NCBI RefSeq assembly: GCF_026153455.1 | Contig: NZ_CP110629.1 | Coordinates: 3,410,001-3,474,000, forward strand | Direction: 5' to 3' | Source: Marinimicrobium sp. C6131 | GTDB taxonomy: Bacteria > Pseudomonadota > Gammaproteobacteria > Pseudomonadales > Cellvibrionaceae | Length of the DNA: 64,000 bases | In this document: in pieces, positions 1 through 7,672 of the stretch | Layout: each line of letters starts with the position of its first letter | Position numbering within the stretch: the stretch's first letter is position 1 | Translations under genes and position numbers: made by a program | The notes under the pieces: generated by a model | Database searches by the model: none | What the model saw: only the letters and a program-made list of their open reading frames with translations | What the model was told of the DNA's origin: nothing

Positions 1-384
1 GATGGCGCTGCTCTCCATCTCCACGGCGACCCCGCAGGCCCGGCAGAGTAGAAAGTGGCTGGGGTGACGGTGTTCCGGGCTGGGGCAGCCGACATAGGCA
101 TTGAGGCCGTTGATTCGATGGATCAGCCCCTGTTCCAGTAGAAAGTCCAGCGCCCGGTACACCGTGGGGGGCGCCACGCGACGGGTGGACGCCTCGGCCA
201 ACTGGTCCATCAGTTGATAAGCGCCCAGGGGCTTGTGACTTTGCCATACGAGCTCGAGTACCTGCTCGCGCAGAGGCGTCAGGCGCGCTCCCCGCTCGGC
301 GCACAGGCTGCGCGCGGACTCCAGAGCGCTGTGCACGCAGTGGCCGTGGTTGTGGTGTCGAAAGGCGATGGGGGTGTCGGTCAT
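1..384 (-). CDS. zur: Zinc uptake regulator Zur (Fur family), 3' end cut by window edge
   Basis: I translated the minus strand from the ATG at 384 to base 1: 128 residues without a stop, so the C-terminus lies outside. Residues 35-95 match the Fur/Zur winged helix, with the typical PPTVYRALDFLLEQGLIH recognition helix. A structural CRAC pair follows near residue 116, and the N-terminus is His-rich. Family knowledge: Zn(II)-bound Zur represses zinc-uptake genes. The gene is divergent from znuA with a Zur box between them, so it probably controls both itself and znuA. znuC and znuB are likely beyond the left edge (inference). Confidence 0.9.
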   Translation of the reverse strand, partial: MTDTPIAFRHHNHGHCVHSALESARSLCAERGARLTPLREQVLELVWQSHKPLGAYQLMDQLAEASTRRVAPPTVYRALDFLLEQGLIHRINGLNAYVGCPSPEHRHPSHFLLCRACGVAVEMESSAI

Positions 385-414
385 GACCGTGCCTCAGAGC
401 GAGTTCTTTACAGC

Positions 415-438
415 AAAGATGTTACACTATAACCTTTT
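415..438. promoter_or_regulatory. Zur box in the zur-znuA intergenic region
   Basis: The sequence contains TGTTA-N5-TAACC flanked by AAAGA and TTTT. This matches the Zur operator pattern (TGTTA-N5-TAACA inside an A/T-flanked palindrome) with one mismatch. It sits 31 bp from the zur start and 27 bp from znuA, right for repressing both. A second copy lies at 13619-13643. Confidence 0.8.
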
Positions 439-464
439 ATCCCTTTTCGCGCGAGTGCCTGCTT

Positions 465-1406
465 ATGTTGTCTCACAAACCCCTCTTGCCGCGTTGGTTT
501 GCCGTGCCTGGCGGCGGACGTTGCGTCGGGTACGCCTGGCTGCTGTTGTGGGCGCTGACAAGTCCGGCCCGGGCCGACGTCGAGGTGCTGACCAGCATCA
601 GGCCGCTGGCGTTGATCGCCGAAGCCGTGGTGGGAGATCAGGGCCGGGTGAGCCATTTGCTGCCCGCCAGCGCCTCTCCGCATGATTACCCGCTGAAAGT
701 CTCTGATATGCGCCGGCTGGAGCAGGCCGATCTGGTGCTCTGGGTGGGAGAGGATCTGGAGACGTTCTTGCGTCGCCCGCTCCGCAGTCTGCCCGATGCG
801 CGCCGCATAACGCTGATCGAGTTGCCGACCCTGCATTGGCCGGCCCCGGGGGAAGGGCACGAGAGCGACGGCCATCATTCGGACGGGCATCATCATGGGC
901 ATGGGAGCCGAGACCCTCACCTGTGGTTGAACCCCGAGAATGGACGGGCGATTGCCACCGCGCTGGCAGAGCGTCTGGCCGAGTTGGAGCCGGCCCACGC
1001 TGAAGGGTATCGGGCACGAGCCAGGGCGCTGGCGGACTCGCTTGTGGCTCTGGATCAACGCCTCAACGCCCGGTTGGAACCGGTGCAGGCGCGCCCTTTC
1101 GCGGTGTATCACGAAGGGTACAGCCATTTTGTCAGCCACTATCAACTGAATCAGGTGGCGTCGGTGACGCTGTCACCGGAGCGGCGCCCCGGGGCGCGAC
1201 ACCTGTACGAGCTGCGTCAGCAGTTGCAGGATGCCGTATGTCTGTTTACCGAGCCCTACTACGACATGAGCTCCGCGCGCAGCCTGGCGGATGAGCTCGG
1301 TCTGAAACTCGGCGAGCTGGACCTGCTGGGGGCGGCTGATTCGACCACCACGTATCCTGCCTTGCTGGAGGCGCTGGGTGAGGCGGTGGTGGACTGCCTG
1401 CGGTAG
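465..1406 (+). CDS. znuA: Zinc ABC transporter periplasmic binding protein ZnuA
   Basis: 313 residues with an N-terminal signal peptide ending near ARA-DVE (about residue 37). The cluster A-I metal-binding histidines are visible: SPHDY, DPHLWLNP and the HEGYSHF region. A His/Asp-rich loop (about residues 126-148) just before DPHLW is diagnostic of zinc-specific ZnuA rather than manganese proteins. The role is periplasmic capture of Zn(II) for ZnuBC. It is divergent from zur and preceded by a Zur box, so repression by zinc is expected. It is followed by a convergent gene and appears monocistronic. Confidence 0.93.
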   Translation: MLSHKPLLPRWFAVPGGGRCVGYAWLLLWALTSPARADVEVLTSIRPLALIAEAVVGDQGRVSHLLPASASPHDYPLKVSDMRRLEQADLVLWVGEDLETFLRRPLRSLPDARRITLIELPTLHWPAPGEGHESDGHHSDGHHHGHGSRDPHLWLNPENGRAIATALAERLAELEPAHAEGYRARARALADSLVALDQRLNARLEPVQARPFAVYHEGYSHFVSHYQLNQVASVTLSPERRPGARHLYELRQQLQDAVCLFTEPYYDMSSARSLADELGLKLGELDLLGAADSTTTYPALLEALGEAVVDCLR

Positions 1407-1420
1407 CGGGCGCGCGGAAC

Positions 1421-1457
1421 AAAAAAATCCCCGCCGGGCCGTTCAGCCGGGCGGGGA
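1421..1457 (-). terminator. Rho-independent terminator (minus strand)
   Basis: A GC-rich inverted repeat (TCCCCGCC at 1428-1435 pairing with GGCGGGGA at 1450-1457, one inner mismatch) is followed on the minus strand by seven T (A-tract 1421-1427). It ends transcription of the small minus-strand gene and lies just behind the znuA stop. A second hairpin, GCCCGCC-TGG-GGCGGGC at 1521-1537, directly follows that gene's stop but has a poor T-tail. Confidence 0.75.
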
Positions 1458-1549
1458 GACAAGCGAGGAGAGTAAGTCGTAACAGAGCCCGGCATTCGCC
1501 GGACAGGGAGGAGACAAATAGCCCGCCTGGGGCGGGCGCAAGCGAGGGG

Positions 1550-1828
1550 TTAAAGGTCCGCCTGCAACTGGCGGCTGAGCTTTTCGTTCAACCGCTCGTT
1601 GAGCTTTGCTTCCAGTTTTTCATTCAGTTCCCGGGATTGTTTCTCCAGGTCCTTACGCATCAGGGTGTCCTGCTCGGTGCTGTCGCTTTCCGGCAGATCC
1701 CACTGCATGGCGACACCGGCTTCAGCGGCGGCAATGGCCATGTTGGGCTGTGCACCGGCGGTAACACCTTCAGCGGCCGCGTTTGCGGCAAACAATACGG
1801 ATACGATAATCAGGCCAAGTTTCTTCAT
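1550..1828 (-). CDS. Small exported charged helical protein, unknown function
   Basis: 92 residues starting at MKKLGLIIV. That ATG (1828) was chosen over an upstream one because GGAGGG lies 7 nt before it and the signal peptide (cleavage after about AANAAA) then starts at residue 1. After a short neutral stretch, residues 45-92 are very rich in Glu, Lys, Gln, Asn and Leu with heptad spacing (repeats of LNEKL and LNERL), so a coiled coil is likely. I do not recognise a family. It sits between znuA and polA and has its own terminator. Confidence 0.65.
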   Translation of the reverse strand: MKKLGLIIVSVLFAANAAAEGVTAGAQPNMAIAAAEAGVAMQWDLPESDSTEQDTLMRKDLEKQSRELNEKLEAKLNERLNEKLSRQLQADL

Positions 1829-2185
1829 GGTTTCGCCCTCCATGGGTTTCCCCAGATGGAAGCTGTTCACCTTGGTATAGAACAGCTCGTGAATGTGTGT
1901 TTAGAGGGATCGCCTCTATGTGTTACCTATAGTAACACAGTTGTTACTATAGTCTAGTGGTATTTCATATTGATGATAAAAAAATGAGAGTTTTGTTAAG
2001 TAATTCGCATAGTTAGCAGTAATTCCGAAAGTGAAGCCTCAAAAATGAGTGGGTAACAGCCCAGTAACAAACTTTTGGTTATAAGGCACGGCTGAATCCC
2101 CCCTCGGTTTTGGGGTATGCTTGCCCTCAACCACTCATGATTCGACACTCAGCGTTGCGATTCAGATTCAGAGATAAGAGATCTT
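1829..2185. other. Intergenic region upstream of polA with a palindromic operator candidate
   Basis: 357 bp, AT-rich, between the divergent small exported gene and polA. A palindrome GTTACCTATAGTAAC (1922-1936) is followed by a near-repeat GTTACTATAGT (1943-1953). The reverse strand gives TATAGT-like -10 sequences there, so the repeats may overlap the minus-strand promoter. The TGTTA and TAACA half-sites are 7 nt apart, not the 5 of the Zur boxes. The polA promoter may use TATGCT (2116-2121), but its -35 is poor. No RNA gene was seen. Confidence 0.4.
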
Positions 2186-4912
2186 ATGACCGAAAAAGCC
2201 CCCCTGGTGTTGGTGGACGGTTCCTCCTACCTGTACCGTGCCTACCATGCCCTGCCTCCCCTGAATAACGCCAAAGGTCAGCCCACCGGGGCCGTGAAAG
2301 GCGTCATCAGTATGTTGCGTCGGTTGCTGAAGGACTTCCCCGACAGCCCGGTTGCAGTCGTTTTTGACGCCAAGGGCAAGACCTTCCGGGACGAGCTGTT
2401 CGCCGAGTACAAGTCCCAGCGCCCGCCGATGCCCGATGACATGCGCCCCCAGGTGCAGCCGATCAAGGACATTGTGGAGGCCATGGGGTTGCCCCTGTTG
2501 GTCATTGACGGCGTCGAGGCCGACGATGTCATCGGTACCTTGGCCCGTCAGGCGAGCGAGCAGCAACGGGACATGATTGTCTCCACCGGGGACAAGGACA
2601 TGGCGCAGTTGGTGAACCGACATATTTCCCTGGTCAACACTATGACCGGCTCCCATCTCGATGAGGAAGGGGTACGCGAGAAGTACGGCTTCGAGCCGCC
2701 GCTGATGATCGACTACCTCGCCCTGATGGGCGACAAATCCGACAATATTCCCGGGGTGCCCGGGGTGGGCGAAAAAACCGCCCGGGCCCTGATCGAGGGG
2801 TTGGGCGGGCTGGACGCCATTTACGCCAACCTGGAAGCGGTCCGGGAGCTGGGTTTTCGCGGCGCCAAGACCATGCCGGAGAAGCTCGAAGAGCACCGGG
2901 ACCAAGCCTATCTGTCCCGCCAGTTGGCGACCATCAAGACCGACGTCGAGCTGGACCTGAGACCCGAGGATATCGCCCGGGGTGAGCCGGATAACGACAA
3001 GCTGCGGGAGATATTCACCGAGCTGGAATTCCGCGCCTGGATAACGGAGTTGGAGCCGGCGGTGGAAGATGGCGCCGAGCCCACCGTCAGCGAACCCGAC
3101 GTGGCGGTGGATTACGAGATTGTCACCGGGAAAAAGCGATTGGACGCCTGGCTCAAAGTGCTCAAGGAGGCCGAGCTGTTCGCCTTTGACACCGAGACCA
3201 CCAGCCTGCACGCCATGGAGGCCAAGGTGGTGGGGCTATCCTTTGCGGTGGAGCCCGGCAAGGCGGCCTATGTGCCTCTGGCCCACGACTACATGGGCGC
3301 GCCCGAGCAGCTCGATCGGGATGAAGTGCTCGCCGCGCTCAAGCCCCTGCTGGAAGACCCGAACAAAGCCAAAGTGGGGCAGAACCTCAAGTACGATCGC
3401 AATGTCCTGCGCAATCACGAGGTTGAGCTGCGCGGTATCGCCTTCGATACCATGCTGGAATCCTACGTGCTCAACTCCACCAGTGGCCGTCACGATATGG
3501 ACAGTCTGGCGCTGCGTTACCTGGACTACCGCTGTACGTCCTTTGAGGAGATTGCCGGAAAGGGTGCCAAACAGCTCACTTTCAACCAGATCAAAATTGA
3601 AGATGCGGCACCTTACGCCGCTGAAGACGCCGACGTGACCTTGCGCTTGCACCGGCGGCTCTGGCCGGAACTGAAACAGATCAAATCACTGAAGCGAGTG
3701 TTTGCTGACCTGGAAATGCCCCTGGTGCCGGTGCTGGCCAACATCGAACGCAACGGCGCTCTGGTGGATGCCAAGGTTCTGGGTGAGCATAGCCGGCAGT
3801 TGGGCGAGCGTATGGCGCAGCTTGAAAAAGACGCTCACGATATCGCCGGGCGCCCCTTCAACCTGGGCTCCACCAAACAACTGGGTGAAATCCTGTTCGA
3901 TGAACAGAAATTGCCGGTGCTCAAGAAAACCCCCAAGGGCAAGCCGTCCACCGCCGAAGAGGTGCTGCAGGAGTTGGCGCTGGATTATCCGCTGCCCAAA
4001 CTGTTGATGGAGTACCGCGGGCTCAGCAAGCTCAAAAGCACCTACACCGACAAGCTGCCGTTGATGATCAACAAGGCTACGGGACGGATTCACACCTCCT
4101 ACCACCAGGCGGTGACCGCCACCGGTCGGCTGTCTTCTTCGGACCCCAACCTGCAGAACATCCCGATTCGGACCGAAGAGGGACGGCGGATTCGCCAGGC
4201 GTTTGTGGCGCCCAAGGGCTACAAGGTGCTGGCGGCGGATTACTCCCAGATCGAACTGCGCATCATGGCGCACCTGTCTGAAGACAAAGGCCTGCTCAAT
4301 GCGTTCGACAAGGAGCTGGATGTGCACAAGGCGACCGCTGCGGAAGTGTTCGGCACCGAGCTCGAAAAGGTGACACCGGAAATGCGCCGCCGGGCCAAGG
4401 CGATCAACTTCGGCCTGATCTACGGCATGTCCGCCTTTGGCCTGGCGAAACAACTGCATATCGGCCGCCAGGAAGCCCAGGAGTACATCGACCGTTATTT
4501 CGACCGCTACCCGGGGGTGCTTCGCTATATGGACAATACCCGTGCCCAGGCCCGAGAGCAGGGCTACGTGGAAACCCTGATGGGTCGGCGGCTGTACCTG
4601 CCCGATATCAACGCCCGCAATGGCAACCTGCGCCAGGGGGCCGAGCGCACCGCGATCAACGCCCCCATGCAGGGGACCGCAGCGGATATCATCAAGGCGG
4701 CCATGATCGATGTCGATCGCTGGTTGCTGAAGGAAAAGCTGGATGCCCGGATCATGATGCAGGTGCACGACGAACTGGTGCTGGAGGTGGCGGAAAGTCA
4801 GTTGACGTCGGTGCGGGACGGCATTGTCGAGCGGATGTCCAAAGCGGCGGACCTGAAAGTGCCCTTGCTGGTGGAAGCGGGCGTGGGGGATAACTGGGAT
4901 CAGGCGCACTAA
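2186..4912 (+). CDS. polA: DNA polymerase I
   Basis: 908 residues, the usual length for PolA. Three domains are complete. The 5' nuclease (residues 1-300) has EADDVIG, STGDKDMAQLV and GDKSDNIPGVPGVGEKT. The 3'-5' exonuclease has FDTETTS near residue 333, GQNLKYD and AAEDADVT. The polymerase has DYSQIELR near 685 (motif A), RRRAKAINFGLIYG near 734 (motif B) and VHDELVLEV near 859 (motif C). All catalytic acidic residues are present. It removes RNA primers and fills gaps. The start has AAGAG 5 nt upstream. It is followed by two sRNA candidates and convergent engB. Confidence 0.97.
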   Translation: MTEKAPLVLVDGSSYLYRAYHALPPLNNAKGQPTGAVKGVISMLRRLLKDFPDSPVAVVFDAKGKTFRDELFAEYKSQRPPMPDDMRPQVQPIKDIVEAMGLPLLVIDGVEADDVIGTLARQASEQQRDMIVSTGDKDMAQLVNRHISLVNTMTGSHLDEEGVREKYGFEPPLMIDYLALMGDKSDNIPGVPGVGEKTARALIEGLGGLDAIYANLEAVRELGFRGAKTMPEKLEEHRDQAYLSRQLATIKTDVELDLRPEDIARGEPDNDKLREIFTELEFRAWITELEPAVEDGAEPTVSEPDVAVDYEIVTGKKRLDAWLKVLKEAELFAFDTETTSLHAMEAKVVGLSFAVEPGKAAYVPLAHDYMGAPEQLDRDEVLAALKPLLEDPNKAKVGQNLKYDRNVLRNHEVELRGIAFDTMLESYVLNSTSGRHDMDSLALRYLDYRCTSFEEIAGKGAKQLTFNQIKIEDAAPYAAEDADVTLRLHRRLWPELKQIKSLKRVFADLEMPLVPVLANIERNGALVDAKVLGEHSRQLGERMAQLEKDAHDIAGRPFNLGSTKQLGEILFDEQKLPVLKKTPKGKPSTAEEVLQELALDYPLPKLLMEYRGLSKLKSTYTDKLPLMINKATGRIHTSYHQAVTATGRLSSSDPNLQNIPIRTEEGRRIRQAFVAPKGYKVLAADYSQIELRIMAHLSEDKGLLNAFDKELDVHKATAAEVFGTELEKVTPEMRRRAKAINFGLIYGMSAFGLAKQLHIGRQEAQEYIDRYFDRYPGVLRYMDNTRAQAREQGYVETLMGRRLYLPDINARNGNLRQGAERTAINAPMQGTAADIIKAAMIDVDRWLLKEKLDARIMMQVHDELVLEVAESQLTSVRDGIVERMSKAADLKVPLLVEAGVGDNWDQAH

Positions 4913-4955
4913 ATAAGGAGCCTGTGGCGCCGCCAGAAAAAAATTTCAGGGGGAG

Positions 4956-4985
4956 TGAACTTTTGGCAAACGGGACGGGTCCCAT
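4956..4985 (+). promoter_or_regulatory. Candidate extracytoplasmic-sigma (AlgU/RpoE-type) promoter of the first sRNA
   Basis: TGAACTT (4956-4962), 17 nt spacer, TCCCAT (4980-4985), compared with the AlgU/RpoE pattern GGAACTT-N16/17-TCxxA. One mismatch at -35 and an imperfect -10. An alternative sigma-70 reading (TTGGCA at 4963, CATAAC at 4983) has a spacer that is too short. Confidence 0.45.
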
Positions 4986-4987
4986 AA

Positions 4988-5089
4988 CACATGAACAGTG
5001 TGTTTCATGTGCAACTCCCCTAACGTGGCATGATGCCACTTGGCTAACCGCTTTACTCAGCTACCCCGGCTACTGGCCGGGTTTTTTTT
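4988..5089 (+). ncRNA. Candidate sRNA 1 downstream of polA
   Basis: About 100 nt with a complete sRNA architecture: hairpin CACATGAA/TTCATGTG (4988-5011), an unpaired C-rich segment ACTCCCCTAA (5014-5023) complementary to Shine-Dalgarno sequences, a perfect hairpin GTGGCA-TGA-TGCCAC (5025-5039), and a Rho-independent terminator (CCCGGC/GCCGGG at 5065-5081 plus eight T). There is no convincing ORF. The polA-engB interval holds Spot 42 in enterobacteria and ErsA in Pseudomonas (established knowledge, from memory). The exact 5' end is not certain. Confidence 0.6.
5065..5089 (+). terminator. Rho-independent terminator of sRNA 1
   Basis: A 6-bp GC stem (5065-5070 with 5076-5081), 5-nt loop and T8 tract (5082-5089) on the plus strand. 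Confidence 0.85.
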
Positions 5090-5141
5090 GCCTGCCGAAC
5101 GCGGCTTTACAAAACCTGACAAATTTTCAGGCTGAGGTGCC

Positions 5142-5170
5142 GGAACTTTCCCCAGTGGCCATCGTCCTAA
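5142..5170 (+). promoter_or_regulatory. Strong extracytoplasmic-sigma (AlgU/RpoE-type) promoter of the second sRNA
   Basis: GGAACTT (5142-5148), 16 nt spacer, TCCTAA (5165-5170): a full -35 match and a good -10 for the sigma-E/AlgU family. The predicted start (5176-5178) coincides with the first base of a stem-loop, supporting a real transcript. Confidence 0.65.
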
Positions 5171-5175
5171 TGCAC

Positions 5176-5273
5176 AGACGCAACGATTGCAGTCTTTCCT
5201 CCGCTTAACTGGCGCCACCCCAAGGGTGCCAGTCATTGCCCCCGGCGGCCGCCCCCTGGTCGCCGGTTTTTTT
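5176..5273 (+). ncRNA. Candidate ErsA-like sRNA upstream of engB
   Basis: About 98 nt. A 5' hairpin AGACGCAA/TTGC(A)GTCT (5176-5195) is followed by an exposed TTCCTCCGCTTAA (5196-5208) containing an anti-Shine-Dalgarno CCTCC. A second hairpin (5209-5232) and a strong terminator follow: a 9-bp stem at 5242-5250 with 5258-5266, then T7. Its position, its sigma-E-type promoter and its C-rich seed fit Pseudomonas ErsA, an AlgU-dependent sRNA that controls the exopolysaccharide precursor enzyme AlgC (from memory). Homology itself is inferred, not aligned. The 3' T-run overlaps the last two bases of convergent engB. Confidence 0.62.
5242..5273 (+). terminator. Rho-independent terminator of sRNA 2
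   Basis: CCGGCGGCC (5242-5250) pairs with GGTCGCCGG (5258-5266) with one G-U, followed by seven T (5267-5273). The minus strand has no T-tract after the stem, so it serves the plus strand and not engB. Confidence 0.85.
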
Positions 5274-5910
5274 ATGTCAGAAGCCCCGAGTCCTCTTCCG
5301 GCGCGGGCGTCAGCCACCCGGTCAGTTTGCTCTTCAACTCATCCACCCCGGTGCGTTTGAGCGACGAGAAGCACTGGGCGGTGACCAGGTCACCCACCCC
5401 GGCCGCCTGCATCTGTTTGCGTACTGCCAGCAGGGTGCTGTTGGCCGGCCCCCGCTTGAGCTTGTCCGCCTTGGTGAGCAGGATGTGCACGGGCATTTCC
5501 ACTTCCACGGCCCAGTTGATCATCATGGTGTCAAACTCCTGCATGGGGTGCCGGATGTCCATCAGCAGCACCAGCCCCTGCAGGCAGTCGCGTTTTTGCA
5601 GGTATTCGGACAGGTTGCGCTGCCATTCCTCCTTCATGGCCCGGGCGACTTTGGCGTAACCGTAACCGGGCAGGTCCACCAGGCGTTGTCCCTCACCCAC
5701 GCTGAAGAAGTTGATCAACTGAGTGCGCCCGGGGGTCTTACTGGTGCGGGCCAGTTTGGAGTTGTCTGTCAGGGTATTGATGGCACTGGATTTGCCCGCG
5801 TTGGAACGCCCGGCGAAGGCGACTTCCAGCCCGCTCTCCGGTGGACACTGATGAATACTGGGGGCGCTCTGCTCAAACGTGGCGCCGCGGAAGTTGATCT
5901 CTGTGGTCAT
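5272..5910 (-). CDS. engB: Ribosome biogenesis GTPase EngB (YihA/YsxC)
   Basis: 212 residues, normal for EngB. It shows G1 GRSNAGKSS near residue 36, G2 TSKTPGRTQ, G3 DLPGYGYA, G4 LTKADK and a G5-like region near QCFSS. It is an essential GTPase that helps assemble the 50S ribosomal subunit. The ATG at 5910 (MTTEINF) was chosen because it matches the family N-terminus and has AGGG upstream; a TTG at 5922 would add four residues. It converges on the sRNA candidates behind polA and diverges from cytochrome c4. Confidence 0.95.
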   Translation of the reverse strand: MTTEINFRGATFEQSAPSIHQCPPESGLEVAFAGRSNAGKSSAINTLTDNSKLARTSKTPGRTQLINFFSVGEGQRLVDLPGYGYAKVARAMKEEWQRNLSEYLQKRDCLQGLVLLMDIRHPMQEFDTMMINWAVEVEMPVHILLTKADKLKRGPANSTLLAVRKQMQAAGVGDLVTAQCFSSLKRTGVDELKSKLTGWLTPAPEEDSGLLT

Positions 5911-6085
5911 AAAACCCTGCAAAAGCCTGTGTTATCCCATATAATGCGCGGTGCCCCGTTGGGGCCCCGGCGCGAAAAGTGGCCCTGGGGCCGGGTGGGG
6001 CAGCCGATTGTAGCCCGTAGGCGACCAAATGTCGCCCGAACACTGCGGAGCGGGCCCCACAATAAACGAATTGACAGGTTAGCCA

Positions 6086-6766
6086 ATGAAATATTCAGTG
6101 AAGCATTTGCTCCTCGCGCTGGGCGCACTGGTTTTGGTTCCGGGCGCAAGCGCCGCTGGTGACCCGGAAGCGGGCGCCGAAAAAGTGGCTGTGTGTGCCG
6201 CCTGCCATGGTCAGGATGGTAACAGCCCCGCGCCGAGCTTCCCCAAGCTGGCCGGTTTGGGGCAGCCGTATCTGTACAAGCAGCTTCAGGATATCCAGGC
6301 CTGGGATAATGCCACCGGAGACGCCAAGGCCACTACCGGCCGGGAAGTGGTCCAGATGACCGGCATGCTCAAGGGGATGAGTGATCAGGACCTGCAGGAT
6401 ATCGCCGCCTACTACGCCAGCCAGACCATTCAGCTCAGCGGTGCCAAAGAAATGCAGGTGCAGGTAAATTCCGGTGCCCAGGTGGACGCCCTGGCCCTGG
6501 GTGAGCGGATTTATCGCGCGGGCAACCCGGAAACCGGCGTGCCGGCCTGTATGGGCTGCCATGCGCCCAACGGCCAGGGAAATGAGCCGGGCGCCTTCCC
6601 GCGCCTGGGCGGTCAATACCCCGAGTATATTGAAGCCCAACTGCGCGCCTTCCGAGCCGGTGACCGGATCAATGATGGCGAGTCGATGATGATGCGCCTG
6701 AGTGCCAAAAATCTCAGTGACGCTGAAATCAAGGCGGTGGCGAACTACATTGGTGGTTTGAACTGA
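6086..6766 (+). CDS. Dihaem cytochrome c4
   Basis: 226 residues with a signal peptide cleaved near GASA-AGD. Two haem c motifs, CAACH (about residue 38) and CMGCH (about residue 152), lie in two similar halves, as in cytochrome c4 from tandem duplication. The methionines in TGMLKGM and ESMMMRLS are candidate distal ligands. It is a periplasmic, usually membrane-associated electron carrier to terminal oxidases. The polA-engB-c4-dsbA order is conserved in pseudomonads. A TATAAT at 5940-5945 could drive it, leaving a leader of about 135 nt. Confidence 0.92.
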   Translation: MKYSVKHLLLALGALVLVPGASAAGDPEAGAEKVAVCAACHGQDGNSPAPSFPKLAGLGQPYLYKQLQDIQAWDNATGDAKATTGREVVQMTGMLKGMSDQDLQDIAAYYASQTIQLSGAKEMQVQVNSGAQVDALALGERIYRAGNPETGVPACMGCHAPNGQGNEPGAFPRLGGQYPEYIEAQLRAFRAGDRINDGESMMMRLSAKNLSDAEIKAVANYIGGLN

Positions 6767-6783
6767 TCGAGTGGAACTAAAGC

Positions 6784-6818
6784 GGTCCGTTCGGGTTCTG
6801 AGACAATCTGAACGGGCC
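6784..6818 (+). repeat. Inverted repeat between cytochrome c4 and dsbA
   Basis: GGTCCGTTC (6784-6792) pairs with GAACGGGCC (6810-6818) with one G-U. There is no T-tract, so it is a hairpin of unknown role in the 87-bp gap. Confidence 0.4.
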
Positions 6819-6853
6819 AGAGCCCTCCGATAACGAATAACGTGGAGCCAACT

Positions 6854-7492
6854 ATGCGCATTGTGTTAGCTGTTCTGGCGATGATGGTATCGCTGACTGC
6901 CGTAGCCCAGACCCCCGAGAACGGAACCGACTATAAGGAAGGCGAGCATTACGAGACACTGGCCGAGCCGGTTCCCACCAGCACCTCGGACAAGATTGAA
7001 GTCGTCGAAGTATTTGCCTACACCTGTGGCCACTGCTACAACTTTGAACCGCTGATTCGCGCCTGGAAAAAAGAACAGAAGGATGATGTTGCCGTCGTGC
7101 AGACGCCAGCCATGTGGAATGCCACCATGGAAGCCTATGCCCGTGGTTTCTATACTGCGAAAGCCATGAATCTGCTGGACGATGTGCATATGGCGGTATT
7201 TACGGCCGTGCATCAGGAGGGCAAACAGTTCCGCAGCGCCGAGCAGTGGGCCGATTTTCTGGAAACCTATGGCGCGGACCGTGAGCGGGTGCTGAAAACC
7301 TTCAATTCGTTCGGTATCACCAGTCAGGTCCGTCAGTCGGACGCCCGGGTTCGTGGTTACAAGATTACCGGTACCCCCGAAATGGTGGTCGATGGCAAAT
7401 ACCGGGTCAGTTCCCGCATGACCGGCAGTCACAGTGAGATGCTGCGAGTGGTGGATCACCTGGTTGAGCAGATTCGCCAGGGCGCACTCTGA
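6854..7492 (+). CDS. dsbA: Thiol:disulfide interchange protein DsbA
   Basis: 212 residues. The signal peptide MRIVLAVLAMMVSLTAVAQ is followed by a thioredoxin fold with the active site CGHC in FAYTCGHCYNFEP (about residues 59-62) and a cis-proline loop GTPEMVVDGKY near residue 178. It introduces disulfides into periplasmic proteins. The ATG at 6854 has GTGGAG 6 nt upstream; a GTG at 6842 lies within that ribosome-binding site and would spoil the signal peptide. It is probably a DsbA1-type partner of DsbB elsewhere. Confidence 0.94.
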   Translation: MRIVLAVLAMMVSLTAVAQTPENGTDYKEGEHYETLAEPVPTSTSDKIEVVEVFAYTCGHCYNFEPLIRAWKKEQKDDVAVVQTPAMWNATMEAYARGFYTAKAMNLLDDVHMAVFTAVHQEGKQFRSAEQWADFLETYGADRERVLKTFNSFGITSQVRQSDARVRGYKITGTPEMVVDGKYRVSSRMTGSHSEMLRVVDHLVEQIRQGAL

Positions 7493-7518
7493 GTATCCCT
7501 GTTGCTTCCCCGTTATGT

Positions 7519-7554
7519 CGACAACGCCCGCTCCCAGAGCGGGCGTTGTCGTTT
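7519..7554 (+). terminator. Terminator-like hairpin after dsbA
   Basis: A perfect 15-bp inverted repeat (7519-7533 with 7537-7551) with a 3-nt loop and a short T run. It lies 26 bp behind the dsbA stop. Confidence 0.7.
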
Positions 7555-7672
7555 CTGGGCGATAGAATGGGCGGTGGCCGCTCGGTAACGCCAAAAAGGT
7601 CGTTTTGGCCGACAGCCCCTGCAGGGAGCGGCTATACTGTGTGGGCAGTTTTCAGCAAATGCGGGATTTTCC

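Noticed and set aside
408..1145. Long open frames opposite znuA, polA, fadE and other GC-rich genes
   Set aside because: They lie antisense to well-supported genes, lack ribosome-binding sites and recognisable motifs, and are expected from GC-rich codon use.
1922..1936. A third Zur box upstream of the small exported protein
   Set aside because: The TGTTA and TAACA half-sites are 7 nt apart rather than 5 as in the two good boxes; kept only as an unassigned palindrome.
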